Positions 21,281 to 33,138 of a DNA stretch of 64,000 nt are shown here, one piece after another. How positions within the stretch are numbered: the stretch's first letter is position 1; each line of letters begins with the position of its first letter. Made by a program: the position numbers and the translations under genes. The notes under the pieces are model-generated. The model was not told the origin of the DNA, made no database searches, and saw only the letters and a program-made list of their open reading frames with translations. Location of the stretch: contig OX637405.1 of NCBI GenBank assembly GCA_951799425.1, positions 19,751,089 through 19,815,088 on the forward strand. The letters are read 5' to 3'. The DNA comes from Ilex aquifolium. Lineage: Eukaryota > Streptophyta > Magnoliopsida > Aquifoliales > Aquifoliaceae.

Positions 21281-23119
21281 TGATGAGCACAAAATATTCT
21301 ATATTTGATAGCCTCATTACATGCATTTTAACTTAACTTTGTAATTAATTACTTAGAGTTAGCCAAAGTTGTGAATAATGTTGAAATCTTGTGGCTGCAG
21401 GTAATTATAGCTTAAATGATGGATTTTAGAACCTTGCAACTAAGTGTGGATGTGTGGTGAAGGCATGGACACATTACTTGAGGATTTGGAGGCCTAAAAG
21501 TGAAAGAAATCAAGGAGGTATTGGTGCTTGGTAACAAAGGCACCAGCACCCACACCATTTGGTTGCAGTATCTCGTTTTTCCTCCTTTTTGACCATGATC
21601 CACTTCGCATCTGAAAAAGTGAAAAACATGAAAGTTGTAGATCTGGATGTCTTCTGTATTGTGTCAAAATTTCAGCTCAATCGGACTATTGGATCAAAAG
21701 TTATGACAATTATACGAAAATTGGTCTGGAGCAGAAGAGTACCGGAAGGCCGTACCGGTACGCTTCACCTGCTTGAGTTCGAAGTACCGGTACGCTATGC
21801 TAAACAGCCCAGATCGCCTGCATCTCATGGTCCACTTGCTTGGGGGTCCCACCTATGATTCTCCCACTTGCCCCCTGACATTTTCTGCATATTTACATGC
21901 CTCCTATACCCTAGTTGAAGACTTTGGAGGCCATTGCATTAATGAGGATGGGAGAGAAGGGGGCTGCCAGGGGAGTTGCAGGCTAAGCTTCTCCTAGCTT
22001 GTTCAAGACCTCAAATCACCTCTCATTGATGGGAGGCCTGCACACACATGCTAGGGACCACCATGGACGAAATTGCAAGGCTCTCACACTCCATATATTC
22101 AGCATTGACACAAGATTTCAAGGGTGGCTACCTAAGCTTAGGAGTAGTTCAATGAAGAAGATGATGAATGGTGTAATAGAAGCTTATGTTTTTGCATTTT
22201 CTTCATTCATTTCATGGCAGTAAGTTGTAGTTCTCTTGCAATCTTTATTTCTTGCATTGTAATCTCCTTTATTTCAAGTATATTTCAAGTTTAGTTACAT
22301 GTTCTTCAATCCACCATTGTTGCTTCCAAGTTTTCTTCATTTCTTGTTTTAAAATGGGTATTGTATTTCTTTCTTTATAGTTCAAGTTTTCTTGCTTTAA
22401 GTTAAGTTCCATGTTTTATTTCTTCATTATGTCTCTTTACATTATGCATTTCTTTCTTGTTTTCATGAGTAGCTAGATTTTAAGTTGGCTAATCCAAGGG
22501 ATACCTCCTCTTGGGTGTGCAATTTCAACTCATTTTCTTTCCTCCTCTCAGAGTACGATGGTTCGGTTTGACTGGGTTGAGAGTGGATGCGGTTGTGAGT
22601 CTTTGATATCCCGTAGGCCTGGTCACGGGTTATGCTTGGATCCTCACCTCCATTTCGTCCCTAACTTCCCACGAATCAATCGTTCATCTAAGCTCTATTC
22701 GAGGAAGGCTTCGAGTTGATTTGAGATTCCCATTGGAATGAACCCTTCGGATTAGCCAACGCTTGTTTTATTTCATTTTCATCAAAAACACAATCACAAA
22801 ACTCAAACTCAAAAGATTTTACATTTTTTTTTTCACAAAATCACCTTCACACAATTCCCTTCCTTCCCTGAGGAGATGACCTTGGAATACTCATTCCGAG
22901 TAAAACACGACACTCAAAAGACTCCTTGCGCTTGAGGAGCACTTTTGTTCACCACACACACATTTTGTACATTTCATTCTATTTTCATTACCACCATTCT
23001 GTTGCCCTATTTCCCACATCATTCCAAGGGAGAGTGACACTCCCTTCATACATACATCATACATACACATTTAGGGATGATATTAGGAGGTTAGGAACTA
23101 CAACGGTTTTGATCAAGTA
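21281..23119 (+). mobile_element. A1: 1.84-kb LTR-like element inside T1 5' LTR
   Basis: Begins TGATGAGCACAAAATATT and ends GATCAAGTA. It is homologous along its length to A2 (61064-62872, which has a target duplication) and in part to A3. It interrupts T1's LTR between TGTGGCTTGT and GTAGCCTC; a few tens of bases of the LTR are missing at the right junction, so no duplication remains. There is no ORF of note. It is probably a solo LTR of an Athila- or Tat-like family. Palindromic words of ACCGGT type lie at 21738-21793. Confidence 0.7.
21738..21793. repeat. ACCGGT palindromic words in A1
   Basis: CGTACCGGTACG at 21751-21762 and GTACCGGTAC at 21784-21793, with a TTCGAA at 21778-21783 and a half word TACCGGAAGG just upstream. 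Confidence 0.85.
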
Positions 23120-23617
23120 GTAGCCTCTTTATGAGATACCCTATTGAGCGTGGTTCACCCTTTATGGAGAAACATTTCAGGTGTGGGTTATATACCTGTG
23201 GACGGCTCATATTTAGGGCCTCAAGGATGAAGAAAAGTCGACTTGTAGCTTTTAAACCTTGTTTTGTAAAACTTTTATGAAATTAGGTTTTGGACATGTA
23301 CATGTATGGAAATGATTGTAATCAAACTTGTATTAACTATGATTGATGCATAAATTCATGATGTGGGGGCATGAATTGATGTATATTGGACCTCGGATGA
23401 GTCATGTGATTAAATGTTGTATGATTGCACATGTTGTGTTTTGGGTAGAACTCCTCGTATAAAGGAAACTTTGCCTGAATTTTGTTAAATTATGGATCCC
23501 GGTAAATGGGGCATAACGGTGTGATATCGAGTTACACGGTATCAATGGGTATTCCTTGGGTTGATGGGTGATTAACGGGTTGACAAAGGACCCCCCGATT
23601 TTTGGGGTTTCACAGCT

Positions 23618-23630
23618 TGGTATCAGAGCC
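23618..23630 (+). other. T1 primer-binding site, initiator tRNA-Met
   Basis: TGGTATCAGAGCC lies 3 bp after the LTR end. It is complementary to the 3' end of plant initiator tRNA-Met, the usual primer of this lineage. Confidence 0.9.
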
Positions 23631-23968
23631 TAGATTCACGATTTACCTTGGGCTTACGGAGCATGGGTTTAGACCATTACATCCATTGAGCATTATATGT
23701 TATGTGTTTTAAATGCTATATGTCATGTGTTATGTGATATGTGAATAATATGCATGGTTAAATGTGTATGGAAATGAGACATTAGGGTTAGAGAACATAA
23801 CCTTGGGGGTCGGAAAGTAAAGGAACGGGACAGTTCTGGGTGTAGATGTCTACGGGTGGGTGGCACATGCTCTGCTAGTGAGATAAGGAGAGAAATCTCA
23901 AAATTTGAACTTGATCCTTATCTTGGGATACTAAGTAAGTGCTCTGTTGCTATTTGACATGTGTGTAG

Positions 23969-24600
23969 ATGGCAAATAGAGGAAGAGGACGCGGTCAAGG
24001 CGGTGGGCGGAACAAAAACCAACCACCAACGACCTTTGACCAACAAGCCTTTATAGAGGCTATGGGTACGATGGCTGCTAACCTAGCACAGACAAGTGCC
24101 AATATGAGCCAAGGGGCTCAAGCCATCCAAAGGAGTTTGAGTTCCATGGACCACCAACACTTATGGAAAAAGCAGAAGACATCTAGCCCACAAGGATCAT
24201 AGGGGCAGGGCCAAAGCTATCAAGGCCAAGCCCAGGGTCTATCTTCCCAAAGAGGGAAGGGCTTTAAGGGGACGTATCGAGAGAGTCAAAATACATGTTT
24301 CTATTGTCGACAACTGGTCCATGTGAAGAAGAATTGTCCCCTGAGGCAGAGCTCATAGAGTTTCGAGATGCCTCAATCCCAATCATCAGTAGGACTCACA
24401 TAAGCACACGTTGTTCCTTCCTATTCCACTATGGAGCAGGGAAATCTGTTCCGACTACAGGGTGCTGCACAAGCCCCTAGTACTTTATGTGCGGGTACTC
24501 TGCAATCAGGCCGGATGAGCCAGGATGTGGGCCAAGGCCAGGGACAAGACTTTCAGGCAGCAACACCAGGGACCCAGGAGGCGTTCTTCGACATTGCACC
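23969..24600 (+). pseudogene. T1 first interior: gag with central deletion
   Basis: Starts with Met-Ala-Asn-Arg-Gly and a Gly/Arg/Gln-rich N-terminus (23969-24202). It then passes directly to the C-terminal nucleocapsid part, with a CCHC knuckle CFYCRQLVHVKKNC at about 24298-24339. Comparison with the second gag at 25780-26975 shows that the central capsid region is missing. In-frame stops (for example near 24200, 24355 and 24603) break it. Confidence 0.75.
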
Positions 24601-24606
24601 GTAGAA

Positions 24607-25668
24607 TGAGCCGATGGATCAGTCGGTAACCCACGGTACATTTCTTACTTCCTTGTTTATGGGCACATGTGTTATTTGATTCGGGCGTGTTATGTACTGT
24701 CATTTCACATTTTTATGCATGATATAGATTTAGAAATCGCAACCCTAGAGGAGTCCTTATGGGTAAATTCAACTCTAGGGCCTAGGGTATGTTTTGATCA
24801 GATATATCGGGGGTGTGAGTTAGAGATCTCAGGGATTCTACTCACCGTGGACCTTAGGTTTATAGACATTTCGAATTTTGATGTCATCCTTGGGATGAAT
24901 TGGTTGATGGCACATTGATTCGTCATTGACTGTGACCGGAAGAGGGTCACCACTTACACACCGGATGGTGTTTGTTTCAGGGTTCAGGGGAAGAAACACG
25001 ATGTTTTACCCTAAGTAGTGTATGATTCCCGTTGGCACGGGCAGTTGATGGACTGGCTTGCGAGCCTTACCCTGGAGGACGAGGCGAGACAGAAATAGGG
25101 TCTGCCTCGGGTGGTTTATGAGTATAAGGATGTTTTTCCAGATGAACTGTCGGGATTACCTCTACATAGGGATATAGACTTCACTATTGAGTTGCACCCC
25201 AGTACATCACCCATTTCTATGACTCCGCATAGAATGACACCTGCAAATTTATAAGAACTCAAGGTCCAATTATAAGAATTGATGGACAAGGGTTTCATTC
25301 GACCGAGTACCTCACCTTGGGGTGCTCCGGTGCTATTTGCCAAGAAAAAAGACAAGACCCTTCGGCTATGCATAGACTACTAGCAGTTGAATAGGGTTAC
25401 TATCAAGAATAGATAATCTTTGTTGCGAATTGATGATTTGTTTGATCAACTGAGGGGGGCGCGGGTCTGCTCCAGGATAGATCTATGCACGGGTTACCAT
25501 CAGTTGAGGATTAGGGATGTAGATATCCCTAAAACGGCGTTTAGGACGCGGTATGGGCATTTCGAGTTCACTGTGATGCCTTTTGGATTGATGAATGCCT
25601 CGGCGGCATTCATGGATCTCATAGAGAAAGGGATGAACAGTATAGTTCAATGTCTAGATGTCTACTAG
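24607..25668 (+). pseudogene. T1 first interior: protease and N-terminal RT remnant
   Basis: Protease region 24607-24918, followed by the RT N-terminus up to the block ending [15 protein letters not shown] at about 25620. The DSGA active-site motif is not preserved here. Stops lie at about 24916, 25012, 25096, 25252 and 25381. Palm motifs are absent: the copy ends at about 25645, where a second leader sequence begins. Confidence 0.75.
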
Positions 25669-25779
25669 TAGGTGGCACAAGCACTACTAATGAGACAATG
25701 AGAGAAATCTTAAAGTTTAAACTTGATCCCTATTTTGGGATACTATGTGAGTGTTCTATTGCTATTTGACATGTGTTTA

Positions 25780-26976
25780 GATGGCATATAGAGGAAGAGG
25801 GCGCCGAGGCAGTGGGTAGAACAACCAACCACCACCAGACTTTGACCAACAAGCCTTCGTGGAGGCTATTGGTGCTGCGACTGCTACTATTGCACAGACC
25901 AGTGCTACAACTGCTACTATTGCACATACTAGTGCAAATATGGGCTAAGGAGGCTCAAATAACCTCCAGAAGTTCAAGGCACACCAGCCTCCGACCTTCA
26001 TGGGAGGGGCGGATCCGATAGTGGCTAACCATTGGTTCTGACAAGTTGACAAGATCTTAGGGGCTATGGAGATCACCTCCGATGCCACTAAGATAATGCT
26101 AGCTACATTCTAGCTAGAGGGAGAATCCCAATTATGGTGGGATTGGGTAAAGGACTCCAAGAACTTGGAGGCGACGACATGGGGAGAATTCCGAGACTCT
26201 TCATGGACAAATATTTTTTGGCGTCTGTCCGGCAAGCTAAGGCTCGAGAGTTGCTGAATTTGAGGCAAGGAACTATGAAAGTATTAGAATACGTGGCTAA
26301 GTTCACGGAATTAGCCCGTTTCGCTGATGATTATGTGGCCACAAACATGGCCAAGGTGAAGAAGTTTGAGGATGGCTTGAAATTGTCCATCCGGGGTAAA
26401 ATTGTGGGCCTCTGCCTGCAAGACTTGGACTCGATGGTCGAGGCATCTATGGCCATTGAGAGAGAGATAGATGATGCACGGAACATCCGGGAAGCGGGTG
26501 TTAAAGACAAGAAGAAGGAGGGCCAATCCTTTTCTTCTAGCTCGGGAAAGAGGCAGAAGACTTTCACTCCGCAGGGACATCTAGGACAGGGCCGTGGCTA
26601 TCAAGGTCAAGGCCCAGGTCGATCCTCCCAAGGCGGGGGAAACCTAAGGACAACATATCAGGCATGTTAGAGGACTTGTTTCCATTGCCACCAGCCGGGT
26701 CACATGAAGCGGGATTGTCCTCAGAGGTCGGGATCCCGGAGTTATGGGGAGTCTCAGTCCCAGTCATCGGTGGGGCACTCACAGACTCATTTTATTCCTA
26801 CCTACCCCACCATGGGCTAGGGAAGCCAGTACCAGTTTTAGGGTGCTGCACAGGGCCCTACTACTTCACGTGCGGGGATCCCGCAATCAGGCCAGATGGG
26901 CCAGAGCATAGGTCGAGGTTGAGGCTAAGGTTCACAAGCCGGGACTTCAGGGACCCAGGGGCGTGTCTACGCCATT
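25780..26976 (+). pseudogene. T1 second interior: gag
   Basis: N-terminal frame from 25780, with stops at about 25819, 25947 and 26038. A frame change near 26130 leads into the open 178-residue segment at 26134-26670 (capsid region, then a Gly/Gln-rich tail). Another frame change near 26665 enters the nucleocapsid with a CCHC knuckle CFHCHQPGHMKRDC (26680-26721). The capsid part here is what the first gag lacks. Confidence 0.8.
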
Positions 26977-28869
26977 ATGCCTCAGACTGAGCCAGCAGAT
27001 CAATCGGTTATCCAGGGTACATTTCTACTCTCTCGCTTATGGGCAAGGGTATTATTTGACTCTGGTGCATCTCATTCTTTTATTGCTACATCAAGTGTGA
27101 AAGATTTGGGCTTAGAGGTTAAAACCTTGGAAGAGCCGTTGCATGTGAGTTCTCCCCTAAGAGCTAGGGTGAGCGTTGATCAAATATGTCAGGGTTCTGA
27201 GCTAGAGATCTCGGGGATTCTACTCACCGTGGACCTTAGGGTCATGAACATGTCAGAGTTTGATGTCATCCTTGAGATGGACTGGTTGGCGGCACATCTA
27301 GTCGTCATTGATTGTGATCGTAAAAGGGTCACTGCCTACACACCGGAGGGTGTTTGTTTCAAGTTACAGGGGGAAAAGCATAACACTTTACCCCAAGTAG
27401 TGTATGACTCCCGTTGGCACGGTCAATTGGTGGGTTGGCTAGCAAGCCTTACCCTAGAGGACGAGGCGAGACAGGAGTTGGGTTTACCTCGGGTGGTTTG
27501 TGAGTATGAGGATGTTTTTTCGGATGAACTACTGAGATTACCTCCACATAGGGATGTAAACTTCACCATAGAGTTACACCCCGGTACATCGCCCATTTCT
27601 ATGACTCCACATAGGATGGCACCTGCTGAGTTGCAAGAGCTCAAGGTCCAATTGCAAGAATTGATGGACAAGGGGTTCATTAGGCCGAGCACCTCACCTT
27701 GGGGCGCTCCGGTATTGTTTGCCAAGAAGAAAGATAAAACTCTTCGACTATGCATAGATTACCAGCAGTTGAGTCAGATTACTATCAAGAATATATATCC
27801 TTTGCCGAGGATTGATGATTTATTTGATCAACTAAGAGGGGCGCGGGTCTACACCAAGATAGATCTACGCACGGGTTACCATCAGCTGAGGGTTAGGGAG
27901 GAAGATATCCCTAAGACGGCGTTCAGAACGCGGTATGAGCATTTTGAGTTCACCGTGATGCCCTTTGGATTGACGAATGCCCCAGCGGCATTCATGGATC
28001 TCATGCATTGAGTTTTCCAACCCTACTTAGATCAGTTTGTCGTAGTCTTTGTTGACGACATTTTGATCTACTCCAAGTCTGAGGAGGAGCATGAGGGTCA
28101 CTTGAGGGTTGTTCTACAGACCTTGAGAGACCACTAGTTGTACGCCAAGTTCAGCAAGTGTGAATTTTGACTTATGGAGGTAAAGTTTTTGGGATACGTG
28201 GTATCGGCTTCGGGGGTGTCGGTTGACTCGGAGAAGGTTGAGGCAGTTATGAGTTGGGAGAGGCCGAAGTTAGTCTTCGAGATACGCAATTTCTTGGGAT
28301 TGGCAGGGTACTACCGGAGGTTCATCGAGGACTTCTCCCGACTAGTCGCACCTATGACGAGATTGACCCAGAAGGAGGTCAAGTTTGAGTGGAATGATTC
28401 GTGTGAGAAGGCAATCCAGGAGTTGAAGAGGAGGCTTACTTCAGCTCCTATTTTGATTGTTCCGAAGAGGGGACTGAGGTACATAGTGTATTGTGATGCC
28501 TCCAAGGACGGACTTGGTTGTGTCTTGATGCAGTCCGGGAGAGTGGTAGCTTATGGTTTTTGGCAGTTAAAGAACCACGAGCAGAATTACCTCACACATG
28601 ACATGGAGTTGGCGGCCATAGTCTTTGCCTTGAAGGCTTGGTGCCACTATCTATATGGTGAGCAGTTCGAGGTGTTTTCGGACCACAAAAGTCTGAAGTA
28701 CATCTTTACACAGCGGGACCTCAACATGAGGCAACGCAGGTGGATGAAGTATCTAGAGGACTATGACTTCACTTTGCATTATCATCCCGGTAAGGCAAAT
28801 GTGGTGGCTGATGTACTCAGCCGGAAGTCACGGGGAGTCTTGACTAGTGTGGCTTCCCAAGAGTGGTAG
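26977..28869 (+). pseudogene. T1 second interior: protease, reverse transcriptase, RNase H
   Basis: One frame carries protease ([10 protein letters not shown] at about 27052-27081), RT with CIDYQQLSQ (about 27751) and FVDDILIYS (about 28051), then RNase H with [13 protein letters not shown] (about 28492) and [11 protein letters not shown] (about 28678). In-frame stops at 28009, 28135 and 28168 split it into 344-residue and 231-residue open pieces. No frameshift is seen within this span. It is the best-preserved part of T1. Sequence type and the downstream chromodomain support the Tekay lineage of chromoviruses. Confidence 0.88.
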
Positions 28870-29790
28870 ATGCTCGAGACTGTGGGACAGTTCGGGCTAC
28901 ACTACATGGGTCAGGCTCAGGGCACTTTGGGGAGTTTGGTGGCTACGCCTTCCCTACTGAGCAGAGTGATCGAGTCCTAGGGACAGGACACGGAGATGTT
29001 GTCCATCAGGGATCGAGTACGGTTGGGTACAAGTGACGAGGGCTGGGCCATTCACACAGATGGTAGTCTTCGGTATAGGAGAAGGGTTGTGGTTCCCCAT
29101 TCTACGGATCTGAGAGAGGAGATCCTTAGAGAGTTCCATTGCTCCCATTTTGCTGTGCATCCAAGTGGCACGAAGATGTACCATGATCTTCGTCGCCAAT
29201 ATTAGTGGAGCAGAATGAAGAAACACGTTGGGGATTTTGTTAGCTGATGTCTCACGTGTCAGCAGGTGAAGGCTGAACACTAGAGACTAGCACCAGCCTT
29301 TGGAGGTAGCAGAGTGGAAGTGGGAGCATGTCACGATGAATTTTGTGATCCACTTACCACGAACATCGCGAGGGCATGACACGGTATGGGTGATAGTGGA
29401 CCGGTTTACGAAGTCGGCACACTTTTTGGCGGTGATGACCTTCACACTAAAGGAATTTTGCAGGTTGTATATACGGGAGATTGTCCGGTTGCATGGGGTG
29501 CCCGTATCTATAGTATCGGATCGGGATCCCAGGTTTACGGCTCATTTTTGGGAGAGTTTCCAGCAAGCCATGGATAGATCCGACTCATGTGGTGGATTGG
29601 GGCGAGCTTGTTGTTGATGCAGATGGGACCTTCGAGGAGAGACCAGTGCGTATCATGGATAGCCGGGATAAGGTTTTGCGAGGCAAGACCGTGAGGCCAG
29701 TGAAGGTGCTGTGGCAGCACCGAGGAGTGGAAGAGGCAACATGAGAGCGTGAGGACACTATACGTACCAGGTATCCTTTCTTATTCGAGG
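28870..29790 (+). pseudogene. T1 second interior: integrase with internal deletion, plus chromodomain
   Basis: The HHCC region lies at about 28996-29290, with CLTCQQVKAEH near 29251. The catalytic core starts in another frame at 29300, after a frameshift, and includes VIVDRFTKSAHF and SDRDPRF. It breaks off at about 29575 and jumps to the C-terminal part (HVVDWGE-like, about 29590). The core glutamate region and most of the C-terminal domain are therefore deleted. The tail at about 29690-29790 (VKVLWQHRGVEEAT) is a chromodomain-like module of the Tekay type, thought to guide integration into heterochromatin. Confidence 0.8.
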
Positions 29791-29904
29791 ATGGAGGTAC
29801 ATTATTATAGTCATCTAGTATTATATGACTGTTGCATTGGCATGTGGTTGACTGCGCATGTGTGTGTGAATTTCGGGGGCGAAATTCTTTTAAGGGGGGA
29901 AGAA

Positions 29905-32406
29905 TGTAAAACCTGGGTAAATTTGAACTTTTTCTGAAAAAGGGTAAAATGGTAATTTGTCACTATAATGAGGATTTAAAATACGTATTTCTCTAGAGCT
30001 CCGATGACGAAACGGACCTCACCGTTGTATTCGTCTTACAAAATCTAGTTGCCCTGTCAATTTTTGTCGAATTCCGAGAAAGTCAAAATTTTCACGTTTT
30101 ACGAGACGACTGTGTGTCAAATGACCTCACAAGGGTCCCCCAAAACGGAAATTATAAAATTTCATTATAATTGAATTAAAGTTCAAATAAAATTAATTTG
30201 AACTTAAACCGGGATGAAATTAATCGTTTCGGGGCGAAAACGGACCCGGGCAAGGGGGAAGGCGTGTGGCGCGACGTGGACCAAGTGTTAAGGGTTATAA
30301 ATATGAGCAAATATCTGATTTTGGAGCAGAATACTCCCCATTTTCTCTGCTGGTTCACGTTGGAAGAGGGAAGAGAGGAGAAAAGTGAGAAATCCAATTT
30401 TTCTCCCTTCGATTCACGGAGTTCCGTTGCTCGAATCAACTCGAACCAAGAATCAAAGTTGATCTCCTCAACGAGAGCTACACAACCATACCAAGAACGA
30501 AGGATTTCACCGAAGATCCAAGAGGAGACTTTGGGGAAATCAAGAGTTTTGTGGCTTGGGAGGTGTTCTTGAGGTTTTCCACACTTCATCTCACGCTCCA
30601 AGAGGTAGGGTTCCCTCCTACTTTGGTTTCTTTCTAACCTATGGGTTCATATGAAATGGGTAGGTATATGGAACTATACATGTCACTTGCCTCTTGTTAT
30701 GGAAGTGAGGAATTGGGTATAAAAAGTGGCTTAGACCAACTTCTAGCTTAAATTTGATATGTGGAAACTATTGGTGTAAACTCTTGGAAATTGGGTTTAT
30801 GTGGGCTTTTTTGTGTATTTTAAAATTTTCCTATTATAGTTGGTTTAAATGGAAATGGGTAGGTATATGGAACTATGTATTTCCCTTGCCTATGGTTATG
30901 GAGTAGGTGTAGAAATGATTTAATCAATTTCTAATTTGAAATTGATATGTGAAGTTCCATGTGAAAATTCTTGGAGCTTGGTATTGTGTGGGCATGCTAT
31001 GTGTTATATTGTGCCTTGTGAAAGAAATGAGTTATTTACATAGGTTATGTGATAACATGATTGGTGCCTTGAAGGTATTTTGCTAAATGCCTATGTGATA
31101 ATTAAGCTTGTTATGGCATAATTTATGTGTGGCATGCTCGAGAAAAAGGTAATTGATATATGTTGTTAATATATTAGCATCATGATGAATTGTGGTAATT
31201 ATGTGCATTAGATATAAATTACCATGGCATATGTTGAAGTATGTGGTTAAATTGATCCATATGGCATTCATTATGTATGTGACTTTGACATTGACATGCA
31301 ATGGTTCATTACATTGCATTTGCACAGAGACATCACATTAGGTGGGTGTGTGTGCATGGTGTGATCAAACACCACACTTGGTGATTGATGGGTGGGCTCG
31401 GGAAAGTTGGGTTGAAAATCCGACTGAGTCGCATGGTTGCATGAATATGGAGTCGGGGTTAGCAAGAAGGGCTAGAAAATCCCTCGGGTGAGAGACCCGG
31501 TGACTTGGATACACACTCCAGTGGTATAAGAGTCCATAAAGTGTGTCGGTGTACGCGGAACTGTTGGTGGAAGTCCATGAATTTCGTGTCGGTTGGGTGC
31601 CGTTGGTGTAAGTCCATAAATACTCACCCCACAAAAGACCCCGAGATTTTAAAAGGATCATTGGATGAAATTCATCAATGACAGATTTTCTACACATTGG
31701 CATTGCATTGTGTTGCGGGAGTCGGTGAGGGCTCGGGTTAAAGTACGTGAGTGAGTTTCATCTCATTTCATGGCATGACATGGTAAAAGAATTCCAAAAT
31801 TGAATTGCATGTTCTTGTTTAGAATGATTGTTGATTGTTACATGTGCACATTCATATGCATCTAGGGTGGGGAATATCCTCTGTAGGAGATACTCTATTG
31901 AGCGTTGCTCACCCTATACAGGAAAATATTTCAGGTGCGGGATACACACCGGTGGATGGCTCTCATTTGGAGCCTCAAGGGTGAAGAGAGGCCGAATTGT
32001 GGCCTTAACCTTGTTTTTTGTAAAACTTTTGTTAAAACTATATTTTGGGCATGTAATATATGTAAAAGAATTGTAATCGAACTTATACGGACTACTTTTA
32101 ATATAAATTTGCATGTTTTTATATGAGTATGGATAAATGGACCCGGTGTGGTCAATGTTTACTCATAAATGGATCCGGTGCGGTCAATATTGTGTATTGG
32201 ACCTCGGATGGGTCACGTGATTGTATATTGCACAGGTTGTGTTTTGGGTAGAGCTTCCCGTACAAAGGTGACTCTGACCGAATTTCGTTAAATTATGGAC
32301 CCCGATAAATGGGGCATAATGGCGTTATGTCGAGTTACATGATATCCACAGGTATTTCGCGGGTTGATGGGTGATCAACGGACACCCAGATTTTTGGGGT
32401 GTCACA
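29905..32406 (+). repeat. T1 3' LTR
   Basis: A 2502-bp LTR directly after the polypurine tract AAGGGGGGAAGAA (29892-29904). It starts TGTAAAACCTGGG and ends GGGGTGTCACA. Constant-loop hairpins lie at 31511-31629. The flank CAACC does not match the left flank of T1. Confidence 0.88.
31511..31629. repeat. Constant-loop hairpin triad in T1 3' LTR
   Basis: Stem 1 is ACACACT/AGTGTGT (31511-31517 with 31540-31546). Stem 2 is ACGCGGAA/TTTCGTGT (31553-31560 with 31582-31589, two G.T pairs). Stem 3 is GGGTG/CACCC (31595-31599 with 31625-31629). Each loop contains GGTNTAAGAGTCCAT or GGTGKAAGTCCAT. Confidence 0.7.
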
Positions 32407-32746
32407 CAACCTACACATCAAACCTACCAGTTAACTTTCTGTTGACACAAGAGTTAATTGCTGTAAGGTGTCATTTTCATAGTCAAACAATAGGATGCAT
32501 GTTGGATCCCCGAGATAAAGAGAAGCCTTTTTCAATTGTAGTAATCAAAGTTCAATTTAAGTGTTTATTTATTAGTTCTAAATTCACACCACAAGCTGTT
32601 GTAATACGCACAACTCATACGATAATTTCACTTTTTCTGTTTTAAAGTTCCAACATAACTCCCTGTGAATTCGAATACGGACTTAATCGAGTAGCATTAC
32701 AACTTGACTACTTATACTTGGGTGTATGATTAAGATCAAGTCACTA
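32407..32746 (+). mobile_element. 3' end of an Athila-like LTR
   Basis: Homologous to 5650-6010 and, at its end (TATACTTGGGTGTATGATTA then AGATCAAGTCA), to the ends of the complete Athila LTRs. T1 lies against its left side; its own 5' part is missing. Confidence 0.65.
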
Positions 32747-33138
32747 AAAAATACAAGTGTGGACAATAATCAATAAGAGACACAAGTAATTTATTGACAG
32801 GGAGCCACTCAGGATTCACCAAAGCCTAATCCACTACTCGCCAAGTCAACATACAAGTTACTCGAGTCTTATACCTCAACAATCACCATAGCTAGATGCT
32901 CCTTTCCTTGCTATGTCTCTCCACCGAAACTCCCCTGTTCGACTTTTGGTGTAGCTTCACTTGGAGCTCCCTACCGCATGGTTTATCTAGGCCTCAAGTG
33001 ATTATGGGCGCACCAAAAATCTTCGGTATGCATACACCAATGGGTTTGTTAACCAACAAGTTCTTCTCCAATTTGTGAGGATGAAAAGAATCACTAGTGG
33101 TAGCCTTTGGATCTTAAGGATCTAGGTTGTGGTGGAAG
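32747..33138 (-). mobile_element. Copia LTR copy 2, distal part (split by Athila)
   Basis: The reverse strand matches about 7330-7745 of copia LTR copy 1. It continues at 47401-48199 on the far side of the Athila element. The bases 33134-33138 (GGAAG) are the left target duplication. Confidence 0.8.

Larger units (their letters stand above)
19500..23614 (+). repeat. T1 5' LTR, interrupted by A1
   Basis: Starts TGTAAAACCCGGG and ends GGGGTTTCACA. Without insert A1 (21281-23119) it is about 2.28 kb, against 2.50 kb for the 3' LTR. Shared landmarks include CTAGAGCTC, the constant-loop hairpins (20918-20993) and GATACYCTATTGAGCGT (about 23137). Confidence 0.85.
19500..32406 (+). mobile_element. 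T1: chimeric Tekay-type (chromovirus) Ty3 retrotransposon
   Basis: The order is 5' LTR (19500-23614, enlarged by insert A1), initiator-Met primer site, interior, polypurine tract and 3' LTR (29905-32406). The interior contains two successive, partly overlapping gag-pol copies, 23615-25645 and 25646-29904. The second repeats the leader of the first from the 'GTAGATGTCTAC' region onward. The flanks do not match: TAAAG on the left, inside pararetroviral DNA, and CAACC on the right, inside an Athila-type LTR. Both facts fit unequal recombination between two separate insertions that deleted what lay between. All ORFs are broken. Confidence 0.8.

Noticed and set aside
31365-31703. Antisense ORF in the T1 LTR with similar antisense ORFs at 55822-56091 and 52135-52341
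   Set aside because: The shared peptide comes from the conserved hairpin region of the LTRs read on the other strand. Lengths, starts and ends differ between copies, so coding is not supported.
19500-32406. T1 as one ordinary full-length element
   Set aside because: The 5-bp flanks differ, the interior is partly duplicated and the host sequences on the two sides are different.
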